DNA of 64,000 nucleotides from Qipengyuania marincola (GCF_029688625.1 NZ_JARULC010000002.1:806001-870000); one strand, 5' to 3'. Counted from the first letter of the stretch, positions 53,439-62,769 are shown. Program-made: numbers and translations. The notes: generated by a model from the letters alone, not told the origin.

Positions 53439-54992
53439 TTGATTCGGCTTGCTGTTGCCCTGTGCGCCAGTCTGGCGGCTTGCTCTGCTCAAGGCTCAAG
53501 CGAGGAACGCGGGGCCGCCTCCGCGGACGACTATGCCACCATTCTGGAAGCTCCGCCCTATACGCCGATCACGACCCTTGGCCCTGCCGGCTACACTCCG
53601 ACTATTGAGGACCGGCGGCACCGGTTCGCCGACAGGCTTGAACAGCGCCACCTGCCTATGCTGCGCAGGCTGAAGAAGGGCGAGATTGGCAATTTCGGTG
53701 GGATCGAATGGCGCTGGAAGGATGGGCCGGACAATGACGGCCTTGGCACGGTGAGCGGGGTAGCATTTTTCTTACGCGACCCGCCAGCATCGCTCGCGCG
53801 CTATACCTCAGACCCCTTGTTCTCTGCTGAGCGGGCCGGGTTTTCCCGTTCCGATCAGGACCGGATCGTGCGCGAGTGGGAACAGCGTATCGGACCGGAA
53901 ATCGCCTCTGCCGGATTTGGCAACATGAGCGTGCCCTGGCTATCCATTTTCATGGTGCGCGCTGAATTCGACACGCTGCGAGAGAAGAGGGGCTGGAAGC
54001 TCCCGGCCAACCTGCTGTTACGGTTCGAACCGCGCGCAAATCCCGATTTACCGCGGGTCGCACCCGATGTGGCAGGCCAGATCCGCTATTTTGCGCAGGC
54101 AGAGATAACCTCTATTCCTCCTCCGGCCTTGGCTACCTTCGATGCCATCGTGCTGCGTGACGGCTGTTTCTTCATCGACGAGCAAGGGAATGATGACCCG
54201 CTCGTCCTGTTTCCGTTCGAGACTGGTGTCTGGCGCGATGAGCAGGAACACCTCGCCTTCCGGCCCCGTGTTACAACCGATACCCGCCGGTTCGGACGAG
54301 TCGGGACACGCTTGCAGCTTGGCTATCGTGGTCAGGTGAATGACCCCCCGGGGGAACTGATTGCGGCATGTGGCGAGCACAGGGTTGTGGCCGTGACTTC
54401 ACTCGATCAGGCGGCGGGATATGGCAATGACTGGTTCGCCGTGCGCGAATATCGCGACCGCGAAGGGATCAGCAGCGCCGAGGCCATGCGCCGCGTAAAC
54501 GAATGCCTGCTGGCGCAGGAGCAGACCATGGCGGACAATCGCCTGCGCGGCGGTCGGGAACATCCGACACAATGCGCCAAGCGGTTCGGCATCTGGGGCA
54601 ACCCCGTAAACCCGCCGCCGCCGCCGCCCCTGCTGCCCGCAATGCAGTCAGAATCCGCCACCGAACCTCTTTTCCCTCCATCGCCTCCCAAGAAGCTGAT
54701 GCCGACCCGTAACGGCGTATGCCGGTTCGAGGAACACGACCCTGCCGGACGACCCAGAGAACTGATCGCGACCAACCGCGATTCCAATATGATCTTCTGG
54801 GCCGATGAAGGCGCGGCGCTGTGGGATCACCCCAACGGCTTCATTGACGAAGGCATGGTGATCCCCGGCAAGCGCATCGTCGCTGCGCGTGAAGGGGTGA
54901 AGGATCTGTGGATCTTCCCCAATCGCGATGGACCGATATACCTTCATTCCGGGCCGGAGATATTCGCATGCAGCCAGCCCGCAGACTGGTGA
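53439..54992 (+). CDS. Lipoprotein with domain A and DGC domain (paralogue 1)
   Basis: 517 aa from TTG 53439 (GGGAGA 7 bp upstream); an in-frame TTG at 53424 would add five residues. Lipobox LAAC, Cys 15, so outer-membrane anchoring is likely. Domain A (about 25-230) includes NFGGIEWRWKDG, GVAFFLRDPPASLARYTSDP and an acid/basic helix with SRSDQDRIVREWEQR. A DGC domain follows (VLRDGCFFIDEQ, LVLFPFETGVWRD, IAACGEHRVVAVTSL). A Pro-rich linker (PPPPPPLLP) leads to a third segment containing EGAALWDHPNGFID. Not a recognised family. It shares both domains with the genes at 55464 and 58473. It overlaps the next start by 25 bp. Confidence 0.75.
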   Translation: MIRLAVALCASLAACSAQGSSEERGAASADDYATILEAPPYTPITTLGPAGYTPTIEDRRHRFADRLEQRHLPMLRRLKKGEIGNFGGIEWRWKDGPDNDGLGTVSGVAFFLRDPPASLARYTSDPLFSAERAGFSRSDQDRIVREWEQRIGPEIASAGFGNMSVPWLSIFMVRAEFDTLREKRGWKLPANLLLRFEPRANPDLPRVAPDVAGQIRYFAQAEITSIPPPALATFDAIVLRDGCFFIDEQGNDDPLVLFPFETGVWRDEQEHLAFRPRVTTDTRRFGRVGTRLQLGYRGQVNDPPGELIAACGEHRVVAVTSLDQAAGYGNDWFAVREYRDREGISSAEAMRRVNECLLAQEQTMADNRLRGGREHPTQCAKRFGIWGNPVNPPPPPPLLPAMQSESATEPLFPPSPPKKLMPTRNGVCRFEEHDPAGRPRELIATNRDSNMIFWADEGAALWDHPNGFIDEGMVIPGKRIVAAREGVKDLWIFPNRDGPIYLHSGPEIFACSQPADW

Positions 54993-55405
54993 GGCACTTG
55001 TTCGTGGCCGTGCTGGTGGTGCCAGTTGTCGCATGCCAGAGCGCGCCCTCCTCGCCGCATCTGATCACCATCGCGCGGCCTGCGTTTGCCGGGGAGGCAC
55101 TGTTTCGCGGCGAACTAGAGGTGGTGCGCGGCTGCGTGGTCGTGAAGGGCGATCGCCGCAGTTCGGCCGTTCTGTTCGATCCGGGTGTAACCTTGCTGCC
55201 GTCGGGCGACGGGCTGCACGACCCACATTCCGGCAACGATATTTCCTTCGGTCAACGCATTAGCGGCGGAGGGGGCTTTTTGCGCGAGAATGCAAAGGGA
55301 TGGCCGATTTCGGATATCGAGCGTTTCTATGGAGTTACGATCCCTGCGGCCTGCCCGAAAGACGACATCATGCGGCTGCGAAACATGGAAGTTCTGGAAG
55401 GATGA
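54968..55405 (+). CDS. Small lipoprotein with DGC-type domain (paralogue 2)
   Basis: 145 aa. Lipobox VVAC, Cys 23. The mature protein is essentially one DGC-type domain: VVRGCVVVKGDRRSSAVLFD, SFGQRISGGGGFLREN, VTIPAACPKDDIMRL. RGC stands where the others have DGC. It overlaps the preceding gene by 25 bp and the next by 4 bp. Function unknown. Confidence 0.7.
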   Translation: MQPARRLVRHLFVAVLVVPVVACQSAPSSPHLITIARPAFAGEALFRGELEVVRGCVVVKGDRRSSAVLFDPGVTLLPSGDGLHDPHSGNDISFGQRISGGGGFLRENAKGWPISDIERFYGVTIPAACPKDDIMRLRNMEVLEG

Positions 55406-55530
55406 CTGAGCGAAACTTCATCTCCACTGCGCTCGTCGGATTGCTGACCGCCGGTCTTGCCGGTTGCGCTTCGCAAGACGCTGCATCGCGCCATTGTCCG
55501 ATGGCTTACCGTTTTACGCGGAAATCGGGG
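55402..55530 (+). other. Signal-peptide fragment out of frame with paralogue 3
   Basis: ATG 55402 (overlapping the previous stop, ATGA) encodes a lipoprotein signal MTERNFISTALVGLLTAGL with AGC lipobox at Cys 22, then CASQDAASR. The frame then loses similarity, whereas the mature protein of the next entry continues in a different frame. A single-base indel between about 55470 and 55530 would join the two. Either a mutation or a sequencing error. Confidence 0.65.
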
Positions 55531-56777
55531 AAGGTGGGTTTGCCACGATCCTGTCCGCGCCGCCTGCATCATTTGATCCGGTCGAACCTCCGGCGCCCGC
55601 ACCGCGCACGGCCGAACAGGATGCGGCGGACGCGGAATTCATGCGCGTCGGCGATTACCAGAACAGCGTGATGGACGAAGTGCAGGCGCTGGCTGAACGA
55701 CTGCGCCGGGAAGAGCGCGGAAACTTCCAGACCTTGCATTATGACAATGAGGGCGAACTCGGCGTCGTCTTCGAATTTCTGCGCGATGGCCCGGCCACGC
55801 TGCGCAAGTATAGCACAAACCCGACCTTTCGCGGCGAAACCGTGCGCTGGTCACAGGAGGAACTGAGGGCTGCCGCTGATTTCATGTGGGAAACGTTCCG
55901 CGAAGATCGCGTGATCCAGTCAACCGGTGTTGGCACGCAGGTCGCCACTGTCGAGATCAGCGTCTCGGAAGAAGAATTCCGGGCGCTGGTGAAGCGCAAG
56001 GGAGTGACCATTCCCGAACCGGTTGAGCTGGTCTTTCACGCAACGCCGATGGTGCCCCGGGTCAACCCGCCGCGCCCGGCTACGCAGGATCAGGCGGTTC
56101 CGGACGAAGTCGCGCCCTATCTGCGTATCTTCCCCCGACACGATCGCCTTGCAGGCGCGTTGCACGCAATAAACAGCCGCGTGACCGTGGTCCTGAAGGA
56201 CGGCTGCTTCCGCGCCGCCGACAGGGACGATGCGCTGGTGCTGTTCCCGTTCGGCGCAAAGCTGTTCGTCGATAGCAACAATTACCTCGCTTTCGGCAGT
56301 GGCGAGCATCCCGGATACGCGCGCGTGGGCGAAGCGGTCGAGTTCATGGGATCGATCCAGGAAGTGACCACGCCTGAGCTGGTCGATCCGATCCACGCCG
56401 CCTGCGGGCCAGGCAAGGTCATCAAGGTGGAAGGGCTGGCAAGCGCGGCGGCGGGCGATACGCAGAGGAGTGTGACCGACCGTGCCAATGCGATGCGTGC
56501 GTTGCAGGACCGATTTGGCCTCGATGCGCGGCAGGCGGAGCGTGCGCTCGACTGGCTCGATGCGCGGGGCGAGGTCAATCGGAGGACCACTCCCGGTGGT
56601 ATCCTGGAACCACCGATAACAGGCGCAATGGTGGCGGATTCTCCGCCACCTCCGGTGATGGACCCGTCCGAATGCCCGCCCGGCAGCAGCATCAGCGCCG
56701 GTCTTTGCCGAACCCCTGAAGGCTATCTGCGACCACTGCCCGAATGGCTGGTCGAATTTCTGGAGCAGGATCGATGA
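55464..56777 (+). CDS. Domain A + DGC domain protein (paralogue 3), frameshifted start
   Basis: 437 codons as read. From about residue 17 the protein aligns with paralogue 1: GFATILSAPPAS against DYATILEAPPYT, VVFEFLRDGPATLRKYSTNP against VAFFLRDPPASLARYTSDP, VVLKDGCFRAADRDDALVLF against VLRDGCFFIDEQGNDDPLVL. The signal peptide is in another frame (55402-55530), so the listed start probably does not produce an exported protein unless the frame is corrected. The C-terminus is Pro/Ser-rich with a Cys pair (PSECPPGSSISAGLCRTP) and ends LEQDR. It overlaps the next start by 4 bp. Confidence 0.65.
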   Translation: MRFARRCIAPLSDGLPFYAEIGEGGFATILSAPPASFDPVEPPAPAPRTAEQDAADAEFMRVGDYQNSVMDEVQALAERLRREERGNFQTLHYDNEGELGVVFEFLRDGPATLRKYSTNPTFRGETVRWSQEELRAAADFMWETFREDRVIQSTGVGTQVATVEISVSEEEFRALVKRKGVTIPEPVELVFHATPMVPRVNPPRPATQDQAVPDEVAPYLRIFPRHDRLAGALHAINSRVTVVLKDGCFRAADRDDALVLFPFGAKLFVDSNNYLAFGSGEHPGYARVGEAVEFMGSIQEVTTPELVDPIHAACGPGKVIKVEGLASAAAGDTQRSVTDRANAMRALQDRFGLDARQAERALDWLDARGEVNRRTTPGGILEPPITGAMVADSPPPPVMDPSECPPGSSISAGLCRTPEGYLRPLPEWLVEFLEQDR

Positions 56778-57205
56778 AACGCCTCATTCTTTCGCTTGCC
56801 CCGATGGCAGCTGCTCTGCTGGCCGGGTGCGATCAGAAACCGCAGGCAATCGATGCTCCATCGCTGTCTTTCGACACAAGACATGCCTCACCGAACGAGG
56901 TACCCTATGCGGAAGGCGTCGGCGGCACGCTCGGTTACATGGACGGCTGCCTGTTCGTTACGTCGCCGGGGGGCGGGGAAACGGGTCTGGTGATGCCCGA
57001 CAGTTTCGAACTGAACGCAGATACCCTGTCGAACGGGCATGTTTCCTACAAGCTGGGCGAGCACGTGAGCTTCAGCGCCGGGTTCCTGTCGCGCGAGCAG
57101 GCTGCCGCTTTGAACTGCAAGACACCCACCGTCGCGATGGTGGTCAACAGCTTCCCGACCGAACCGCCTCCCGATCCCTATTCAGAAGAGGAACAGGATC
57201 GATGA
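56774..57205 (+). CDS. Small inner-membrane lipoprotein with DGC domain (paralogue 4)
   Basis: 143 aa. Lipobox LAGC, Cys 19, followed by Asp (likely inner membrane). Domain: LGYMDGCLFVTSPGGGETGL, VMPDSFELNADTLSNGH, YKLGEHVSFSAGFLSREQAA and a closing Cys in LNCKTP. C-terminus EEEQDR repeats the LEQDR end of the gene before. The junction CAGGATCGATGAAACG occurs both at the start of this gene (56766-56781) and of the next (57194-57209), a mark of duplication. Function unknown. Confidence 0.7.
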   Translation: MKRLILSLAPMAAALLAGCDQKPQAIDAPSLSFDTRHASPNEVPYAEGVGGTLGYMDGCLFVTSPGGGETGLVMPDSFELNADTLSNGHVSYKLGEHVSFSAGFLSREQAAALNCKTPTVAMVVNSFPTEPPPDPYSEEEQDR

Positions 57206-58476
57206 AACGAATTCTCCTCACACTGGCACCGCTGGCGCTTGCAGCCGGCTGTACGACCGTGCCAGCGCAGACCGGGCCGACTGCATCTTCCGAGGCTATC
57301 CCGCATGACATCACAGCAGGACAGGCTCGGCTCGCCGCGCGGCTCTATCCGAAGCTGGCCGAGGCAGCAGAGCCGAACGACAACCTATTTATCTCACCGC
57401 TGTCGCTCAGCGAGGGGCTGGGCCTCGCGCTGCCTGGTGCGCGCGGGCAGACCGAAGCGGAGATGCGCGAACTGCTGGGCTGGGATGCGGCAAGCCCGCC
57501 CGAACTGCTGGTGAAGGATTACGACCGTTTTCTGACACGCACCGGCGATGACAAGGTTTCGCTGTCGGTCGCCAATGCGCTTTGGTTGTCGGACGAACTC
57601 ACCTTTGCCCCGGACTATCTGCGCGCGGCGAAGAACGGCTTCAGTGCCACAGTCCGGCAGGTCGATTTCGGCGATGATCCGGCAGGCTCTGCCGACACGA
57701 TCAATGGCTGGGTCAGCGAACAGACCCGCGAGCGGATCACGAAGATTGTCGATGCGAGCGGGTTCAACGATCTGACCGCTGCCGTGCTGACCAATGCGGT
57801 GTGGTTCAAGGCCGACTGGTCGGTGCCGTTCGAGGATGGCTCCACGGGCGAATTCACGCGCGGCGATGGCACTAAAATGCCGATCTACATGATGGAGCGG
57901 ATCGCGCCGATGGCCTATCGCGAGACGCGCGAAGGGCAGGCCGTGCAATTGCCCTATGGCAAGGACGGGCGCTACGTCATGGACGTGTTCCTGCCGCGTG
58001 ATATGGCAACCCTGCGCCGGTGGGAGCGGGATCTGAATGCCGGATCGTTTGATCTTTCGATGCAGGGCAGCGATGCGAAGTTCGATCTGGGCGCTGCGGA
58101 AGAACGCGAAATCCTGCTGCGCCTGCCGCGTTTCGAGGCGCGTTTCGACGATAGCGTCAAAGCCGCGCTGATCGCAGCCGGGATGCCCTGCGCCTTTTCG
58201 CCGACCTGTGCCGATTTCGGGGCAATGGCCGACACACCGCTCGCGATTGACGATGTCGCCCACGCCACTTTCCTGCGGGTCGATGAAAAAGGCACCGAGG
58301 CAGCAGCGGTAACGGCGGTGAAGATCGTCGTTACCGGTTCACGCCGTCTGCCCGACGGTCTGCCCCGGATGATCGTCGACCGGCCATTCCTTCTCACCAT
58401 CCGCGACCGCGCCAGCGGGGCGCTGATCTTTTTCGGTCGCATTGCCGACCCGACCCCGGTGGAGCAGACACAATGA
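57202..58476 (+). CDS. Lipoprotein serpin (serine protease inhibitor)
   Basis: 424 aa, full length for the serpin fold plus signal. Lipobox AAGC, Cys 17. N-terminal helix and NLFISPLSLSEGLGLALPGA, TNAVWFKADWSVPFEDGST and the C-terminal VDRPFLLTIRDRASGALIFFGRI are classical serpin signatures. The hinge EKGTEAAAV (362-370 region, Gly 364) has the small residues of inhibitory serpins, so loop insertion should be possible. The reactive loop seems about six residues longer than in antitrypsin, with TGSRRLPDG near the expected cleavage site, so the target protease is uncertain. It begins with a signal resembling that of the previous gene and overlaps both neighbours by 4 bp. A surface-exposed protease inhibitor is likely. 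Confidence 0.9.
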   Translation: MKRILLTLAPLALAAGCTTVPAQTGPTASSEAIPHDITAGQARLAARLYPKLAEAAEPNDNLFISPLSLSEGLGLALPGARGQTEAEMRELLGWDAASPPELLVKDYDRFLTRTGDDKVSLSVANALWLSDELTFAPDYLRAAKNGFSATVRQVDFGDDPAGSADTINGWVSEQTRERITKIVDASGFNDLTAAVLTNAVWFKADWSVPFEDGSTGEFTRGDGTKMPIYMMERIAPMAYRETREGQAVQLPYGKDGRYVMDVFLPRDMATLRRWERDLNAGSFDLSMQGSDAKFDLGAAEEREILLRLPRFEARFDDSVKAALIAAGMPCAFSPTCADFGAMADTPLAIDDVAHATFLRVDEKGTEAAAVTAVKIVVTGSRRLPDGLPRMIVDRPFLLTIRDRASGALIFFGRIADPTPVEQTQ

Positions 58477-60839
58477 TCCGCTATCTCTTTGGCGCGAGCG
58501 CAATGGCGCTTGCCATGTCATCACCCGCCTCCGCGCAGGATGAGAAACCGCTCACCGAAACCTGCCCTAACCTGACGGCGGAAGAGATCGAGGCCATCGA
58601 GAACTACAACGGCGAGTTCTCCGAGAACGCCTGGTATGCGCGCGCCTATTGTGTCAGCGTGGAAGAGGCGGAGCGGCGGATGGAAATCCAGAACCGCGGC
58701 GCCATCGGCCCGCGCACCGAGCCGGGGCCACCGCCTCCGCCACCCGCGCCGGACGATTCCCTCGGTCTGCTGGCACAGACCCTCCACGAAAAGGAAGGTG
58801 ACACCTTCGCAGGGCTCTGGATCCAGCATCGCCCAACCTATGGCGTGATGGTCGCCTTCACCCGCGATGCGGCGTCGACACTGGCGAAATACACCAGCGA
58901 TCCGCTTTATGTCCCGGTCGATCGCCCCGGACCGAGCCTCACTGAACTGCGCGCGGCACAGGAACAGCTCACGCGCGATCTCGATGCTCTGGGCATAACC
59001 TGGTTCACGATGGGAGGTAACGAGAGCTCAGGCAAGATCGAGGTCCGACTGGGCCAGAGTTCCGACCCGATCCGACAGGCGGCGGCGCGCGGCGAGATTG
59101 AACTGCCCAACTTCGTGGTGTTCGAGGAACCCGATCCGTTTCCGATCGCTGCGCCGCCCGTTCCACCCGGCGATGCGCGGGTTAAGGGTTTCCCTCAGTT
59201 CGCCTACCGCACCGATGGCATGCCGAGTACGCTGGTTCGCGTGCCCGACGTGCCTGCACGCCTCGAATTGCGCGACGGGTGCTTGTGGCTGGCCCCCGAA
59301 GGCGAGGCGCCCAGAATTGCGGTCTGGGAACAGAGCATGGCGCTCGACCTGACCGATTCCGGCAAGGTAGCAGTGATGAACCGCTTTTCCGGCGCAAAGG
59401 TCTTTGCCGACAGCGATGTAGTACTGATGGGCCTGCAACCGGGCGAGGTCGCGCCACCGAAAGATGTTGTGGGCGCGGATGGCTGCCCCGGCCCCTATCG
59501 CGTCGTACGCGGCATCGTCGCGCGCGAAGTGTGGGACAAGCAGCGACGCGATGCCGCCGTCGCTGGTCGCACGCAGGAACTCGGCAGCCGCGCGGCTGCC
59601 GAAGCAGACTATGCCGCCGATATGGCACGGGTGGCCGAACTGAAGGCGTGGCGGGCGCAGGCGCTTGCCGAACATGGCGATGTGATTGCCAGCATCTATG
59701 TCAACGAGGATCAGGGCGCCGCGCATATGTTCCACACGGACGCGCTGACCAGAGATGAACTGGTGCCGGAGACACTGCGCCCCTTCGTCACCGGGCAGGT
59801 CGTGTCGCAAGGCGGGACAGCGCTGGAGGCTGCGCGAGCGGACATTGCCGCACAGATCGAGGCTGCCGGGCTGGAGGCGCGGGTAAGTATCGAGGAAATC
59901 GGTGGTTTTGTTGACCTCTATCCTGTAGACCTCGCCGCGCTCTCGCAAGCAGCGGTGGCGGGCAAGATCACCTTTCCGCCATTGGTACGGATCATGGCGG
60001 ACAATCAGAGCGCGATCTACCGGCAGGATATTCCGCTGCGCCGCGATCCCGAAGCGATCTGGTATCCGCTGGAAGCGCATCCTGACTTCGCCACTATCCG
60101 CGCGCTGGTGGAAGAAACGCCTATCATGCGGCCCGAGCCTTCGCCGACCGATCACAACTCCAGCATCTGGGTGGCACGCAAACCGTCCAGGGCCGGCTCG
60201 CTCCAGCAGACGCACTGGCTGATCGCCAGCGGCTATACACTACAGGAAATCCAGACATTGCGCGCCGCCGGCTTCGATCCCATCGAAGCACTGGCAGACA
60301 TGAACGGGCGCCAGACGATCGAGAAGCGCGCTCTCACCGCCACCGATATCGTCGTGGCCGAACCGGTTGCCATCGACCTCGCCGATGCGGGCGGCGACGG
60401 CTTTGCCTCCACGGTGCGCTGGCGTGTGGTAGAGGTCCTGAAGGGCGATGCCAGGCCGGGCGAGGAATTGCGCCAGCGGCTTGCCTCGGGCGAACGGACC
60501 GATGAGGCGGGCGTGACCCGCTATGGGCAAAGCAATGATGAACCGTCGTTGCTGCCCGGCTTGCCGACTTCGCTGGAACCGGGATCGCGCTGGATTCTGT
60601 ATCTGAGCGACGCGCTCTACACCCATGCCGCCTATGTTCAGGGCGGCGAAGGCGCGGCGCGCAGCGACGGGGACTGGTACGTTGCGGTCGGCTGGATGGC
60701 ACCATCGCGGATCAATGCGGAGGGCGTTGCGCATCCGGTCACGAATTATGCCGAACCAATTGCTCTCGATGAATTGCGGGAGAGGATCGCGCCGATCCAG
60801 CGCGCTCTTGGCCTCGAACAATCGGGAGAAGAGGAATGA
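58473..60839 (+). CDS. Large exported protein with domain A, DGC domain and NTR-like end (paralogue 5)
   Basis: 788 aa. Sec signal (SSPASAQ, cleavage near 22), no lipobox. Cys-containing N-terminus (TETCPNLTAEEIEAIEN), Pro linker (PPPPPPAP), domain A (GVMVAFTRDAASTLAKYTSDP), DGC domain (LELRDGCLWLAPEGEAPRIA, GADGCPGPYRVV), a second domain A-like segment (IASIYVNEDQGAAHMF to ~545), and a C-terminal ~150 residues with DIVVAEPVAIDLADAGGDG, VRWRVVEVLKGDARPGEELR resembling TIMP/NTR-like modules. Largest member of the cluster. Unknown function. Confidence 0.7.
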   Translation: MIRYLFGASAMALAMSSPASAQDEKPLTETCPNLTAEEIEAIENYNGEFSENAWYARAYCVSVEEAERRMEIQNRGAIGPRTEPGPPPPPPAPDDSLGLLAQTLHEKEGDTFAGLWIQHRPTYGVMVAFTRDAASTLAKYTSDPLYVPVDRPGPSLTELRAAQEQLTRDLDALGITWFTMGGNESSGKIEVRLGQSSDPIRQAAARGEIELPNFVVFEEPDPFPIAAPPVPPGDARVKGFPQFAYRTDGMPSTLVRVPDVPARLELRDGCLWLAPEGEAPRIAVWEQSMALDLTDSGKVAVMNRFSGAKVFADSDVVLMGLQPGEVAPPKDVVGADGCPGPYRVVRGIVAREVWDKQRRDAAVAGRTQELGSRAAAEADYAADMARVAELKAWRAQALAEHGDVIASIYVNEDQGAAHMFHTDALTRDELVPETLRPFVTGQVVSQGGTALEAARADIAAQIEAAGLEARVSIEEIGGFVDLYPVDLAALSQAAVAGKITFPPLVRIMADNQSAIYRQDIPLRRDPEAIWYPLEAHPDFATIRALVEETPIMRPEPSPTDHNSSIWVARKPSRAGSLQQTHWLIASGYTLQEIQTLRAAGFDPIEALADMNGRQTIEKRALTATDIVVAEPVAIDLADAGGDGFASTVRWRVVEVLKGDARPGEELRQRLASGERTDEAGVTRYGQSNDEPSLLPGLPTSLEPGSRWILYLSDALYTHAAYVQGGEGAARSDGDWYVAVGWMAPSRINAEGVAHPVTNYAEPIALDELRERIAPIQRALGLEQSGEEE

Positions 60840-62047
60840 TGCGCTTGGTTCTGGCGACCGCCGCGCTTGCCGCTCTGGCGCTGCCGCAAGCGGCGCAGGC
60901 CTGCGTCTACGCGCAGCGCCCTGAAGAGGTCGGCTATGCCAGTGGCCAGTATTTCGCAAAAGAGATGCTGGCCGCCGCGACCTATGCCGATCTGGTTCTG
61001 GTCGAAGATGACGGAACCCGGGCAATGGATGCGCGGCCCACCGGCATCATTACCCTTCGCACCATCGCCCGCTTCAAGGGCAACAGCGCCGACCGCTTCA
61101 CCGTATTCGGAAACCCGCTGACCTTCTCGCCTGACAAACAGCGGATATTCAACGCCCCCTTGCAGCATTTTACCAGCGAGACCGGGCAGGTCACGCCGTT
61201 CAGCTATCTGGAAGAGCGTCCGACCCTTCTGTTCCCGCGAGCCACGGGCGATCCGCCGCCGCCACCGATCGGGCTGACGAGTTGCAGCCCGCCTGCGCTT
61301 ATGGCCGAAACCGGGCGCTTCTACGTTGTTCTGCGCGATGCGGAGGGCCGGGTGCTCAATCGTCTGACGATGAGCAACGGCAAGACAGCTTCGCCCAACC
61401 ACGCCGCCTTCGGTTATGTGCCGGTGACCTTGTCGGACGATGATTTCTGGCTCTGGTCGGTGCGTATGGCCGCCGCTGCGCCGCAAGAGGCGCAGGAATT
61501 GCTCTACCTCACACCGGGGAGCGATCCGGTGCGTGTCGAGCGCGATCTGCGCGCCGCAGGGGCAACGATCCGCGCGGCCTATTATGCGCGCGGCGATTTC
61601 ATCGAAGAGGTCCGCCCGTCACCGCATGAACAGACCTCGCCGTGGCTGGCCAGGGCAGCTGACTATCTCGCCCAGAGCCAGCGTGGCCGCATCGGCGATC
61701 CGCATCACGGCGCAGCGGAGTTCCTTCGGCAGAAGCTCTCGCCGATGCAAAACTACGGCACCGGGCTCGGCTATGAAGTCGCGCAAGCCTTCACCCGCTC
61801 GGTGCGCGATGTGCAGCAGGCGACAGGCACGCCGCGCCTCATTGCCCTCGAAGTGGCGAGCGATCCGCACGCCCTGGCCGACCAGCCCTTCGTGTCGCGT
61901 ATCGCCCCGCTCGACCGTGAGCTCGATCGGCTGCCACAAGTGAACGGCACAGACGAAGCAGACACATTCGCCACCATGCAGAGGATCGAGCGCGATATCT
62001 GGCTGCTCAACGGCGGCGCGGGCAACCGGCAAGGAACGCTGCCGTGA
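60836..62047 (+). CDS. Exported protein with NTR/TIMP-like start
   Basis: 403 aa. Signal peptide to QAAQA (residue ~22), directly followed by Cys. N-terminal module: ACVYAQRPEEVGYASGQYF, AATYADLVLVEDD, GIITLRTIARFKGNSADRF, which has the NTR/TIMP-like plan of a leading Cys and a strand ending in FKG. Then LTSCSPPALMAETGRFYVVL closes a disulfide-type core. The C-terminal half (AQELLYLTPGSDPVRVERDL and later) is unrecognised. It overlaps neighbours by 4 bp. A partner of the preceding protein's C-terminal module is possible. Confidence 0.65.
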   Translation: MMRLVLATAALAALALPQAAQACVYAQRPEEVGYASGQYFAKEMLAAATYADLVLVEDDGTRAMDARPTGIITLRTIARFKGNSADRFTVFGNPLTFSPDKQRIFNAPLQHFTSETGQVTPFSYLEERPTLLFPRATGDPPPPPIGLTSCSPPALMAETGRFYVVLRDAEGRVLNRLTMSNGKTASPNHAAFGYVPVTLSDDDFWLWSVRMAAAAPQEAQELLYLTPGSDPVRVERDLRAAGATIRAAYYARGDFIEEVRPSPHEQTSPWLARAADYLAQSQRGRIGDPHHGAAEFLRQKLSPMQNYGTGLGYEVAQAFTRSVRDVQQATGTPRLIALEVASDPHALADQPFVSRIAPLDRELDRLPQVNGTDEADTFATMQRIERDIWLLNGGAGNRQGTLP

Positions 62048-62769
62048 GACGAACAACGGCGGTCTCGATCGTGTTGTGTGCTGTCCTGGCCGCATGCGGC
62101 GAGCCGAGCGACATTGTCGTTCCAGAGCCGGAAATCACACCGTCCTCAGGCATTTCCCTTGGCGCAATGAGCTTCTTTTTCCCGGTCGGTCTGGAGTTCG
62201 AGGGCGACACGGAAACCTGCCCCAACCGTGCCAGCGAATGCCCTTTGGGTGACGATAGCGTGCATGCGGTCTGGCGATCAGGCACCCTGCGTTTCGATTA
62301 CGTCCTCGATCATTTTGGCAAGGCAATGTGGGACGACGAGTGGGGCGAGCCCATCACCATCAACGGCAGGCCCGCCTTTCGCAAGATGCTGGACGATGGC
62401 GGCAGGCGCTATCTCATCACTAACCATTATGGCGGAACGGAAAGTGCGGCAGTGGCGATCTGGCGGGAAGAGGAAGAGCCGATCTTCTGGGGCACTTGCT
62501 ATTCCGACGATGATTGCGACGCGGTGTTGCAGACCCTCGCCAGTGTGACGATGCGCCAGGCAAGCCAAGAATGCGCGCTGATGTTTCCGCCGCCGCCGCC
62601 GGAATTCGTGCAACCGCCCGGCTATCGCCCCGACAGCTCGATCATTCCGCCACCGCCCGCTCCGCTGCCTGGTCCGGAACAGTTGCGACCGGCGGCGCCA
62701 CCCCCTCCACCGGCTCCCAGACCACCCGGGGGGGAGGAGCTCTGCAAGGAATATGCCGATGAGGTATAA
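62044..62769 (+). CDS. Lipoprotein with Pro-rich tail
   Basis: 241 aa. Lipobox LAAC, Cys 18. The mature part (MSFFFPVGLEFEGDTETCPN, VWRSGTLRFDYVLDHFGKAM, GGTESAAVAIWREEEEPIFW, GTCYSDDDCDAVLQTL) has two likely disulfides; the end is a Pro-rich stretch of about 60 residues. It could span peptidoglycan or cell wall. No family recognised. Overlaps the next gene by 11 bp. Confidence 0.65.
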   Translation: MRRTTAVSIVLCAVLAACGEPSDIVVPEPEITPSSGISLGAMSFFFPVGLEFEGDTETCPNRASECPLGDDSVHAVWRSGTLRFDYVLDHFGKAMWDDEWGEPITINGRPAFRKMLDDGGRRYLITNHYGGTESAAVAIWREEEEPIFWGTCYSDDDCDAVLQTLASVTMRQASQECALMFPPPPPEFVQPPGYRPDSSIIPPPPAPLPGPEQLRPAAPPPPPAPRPPGGEELCKEYADEV

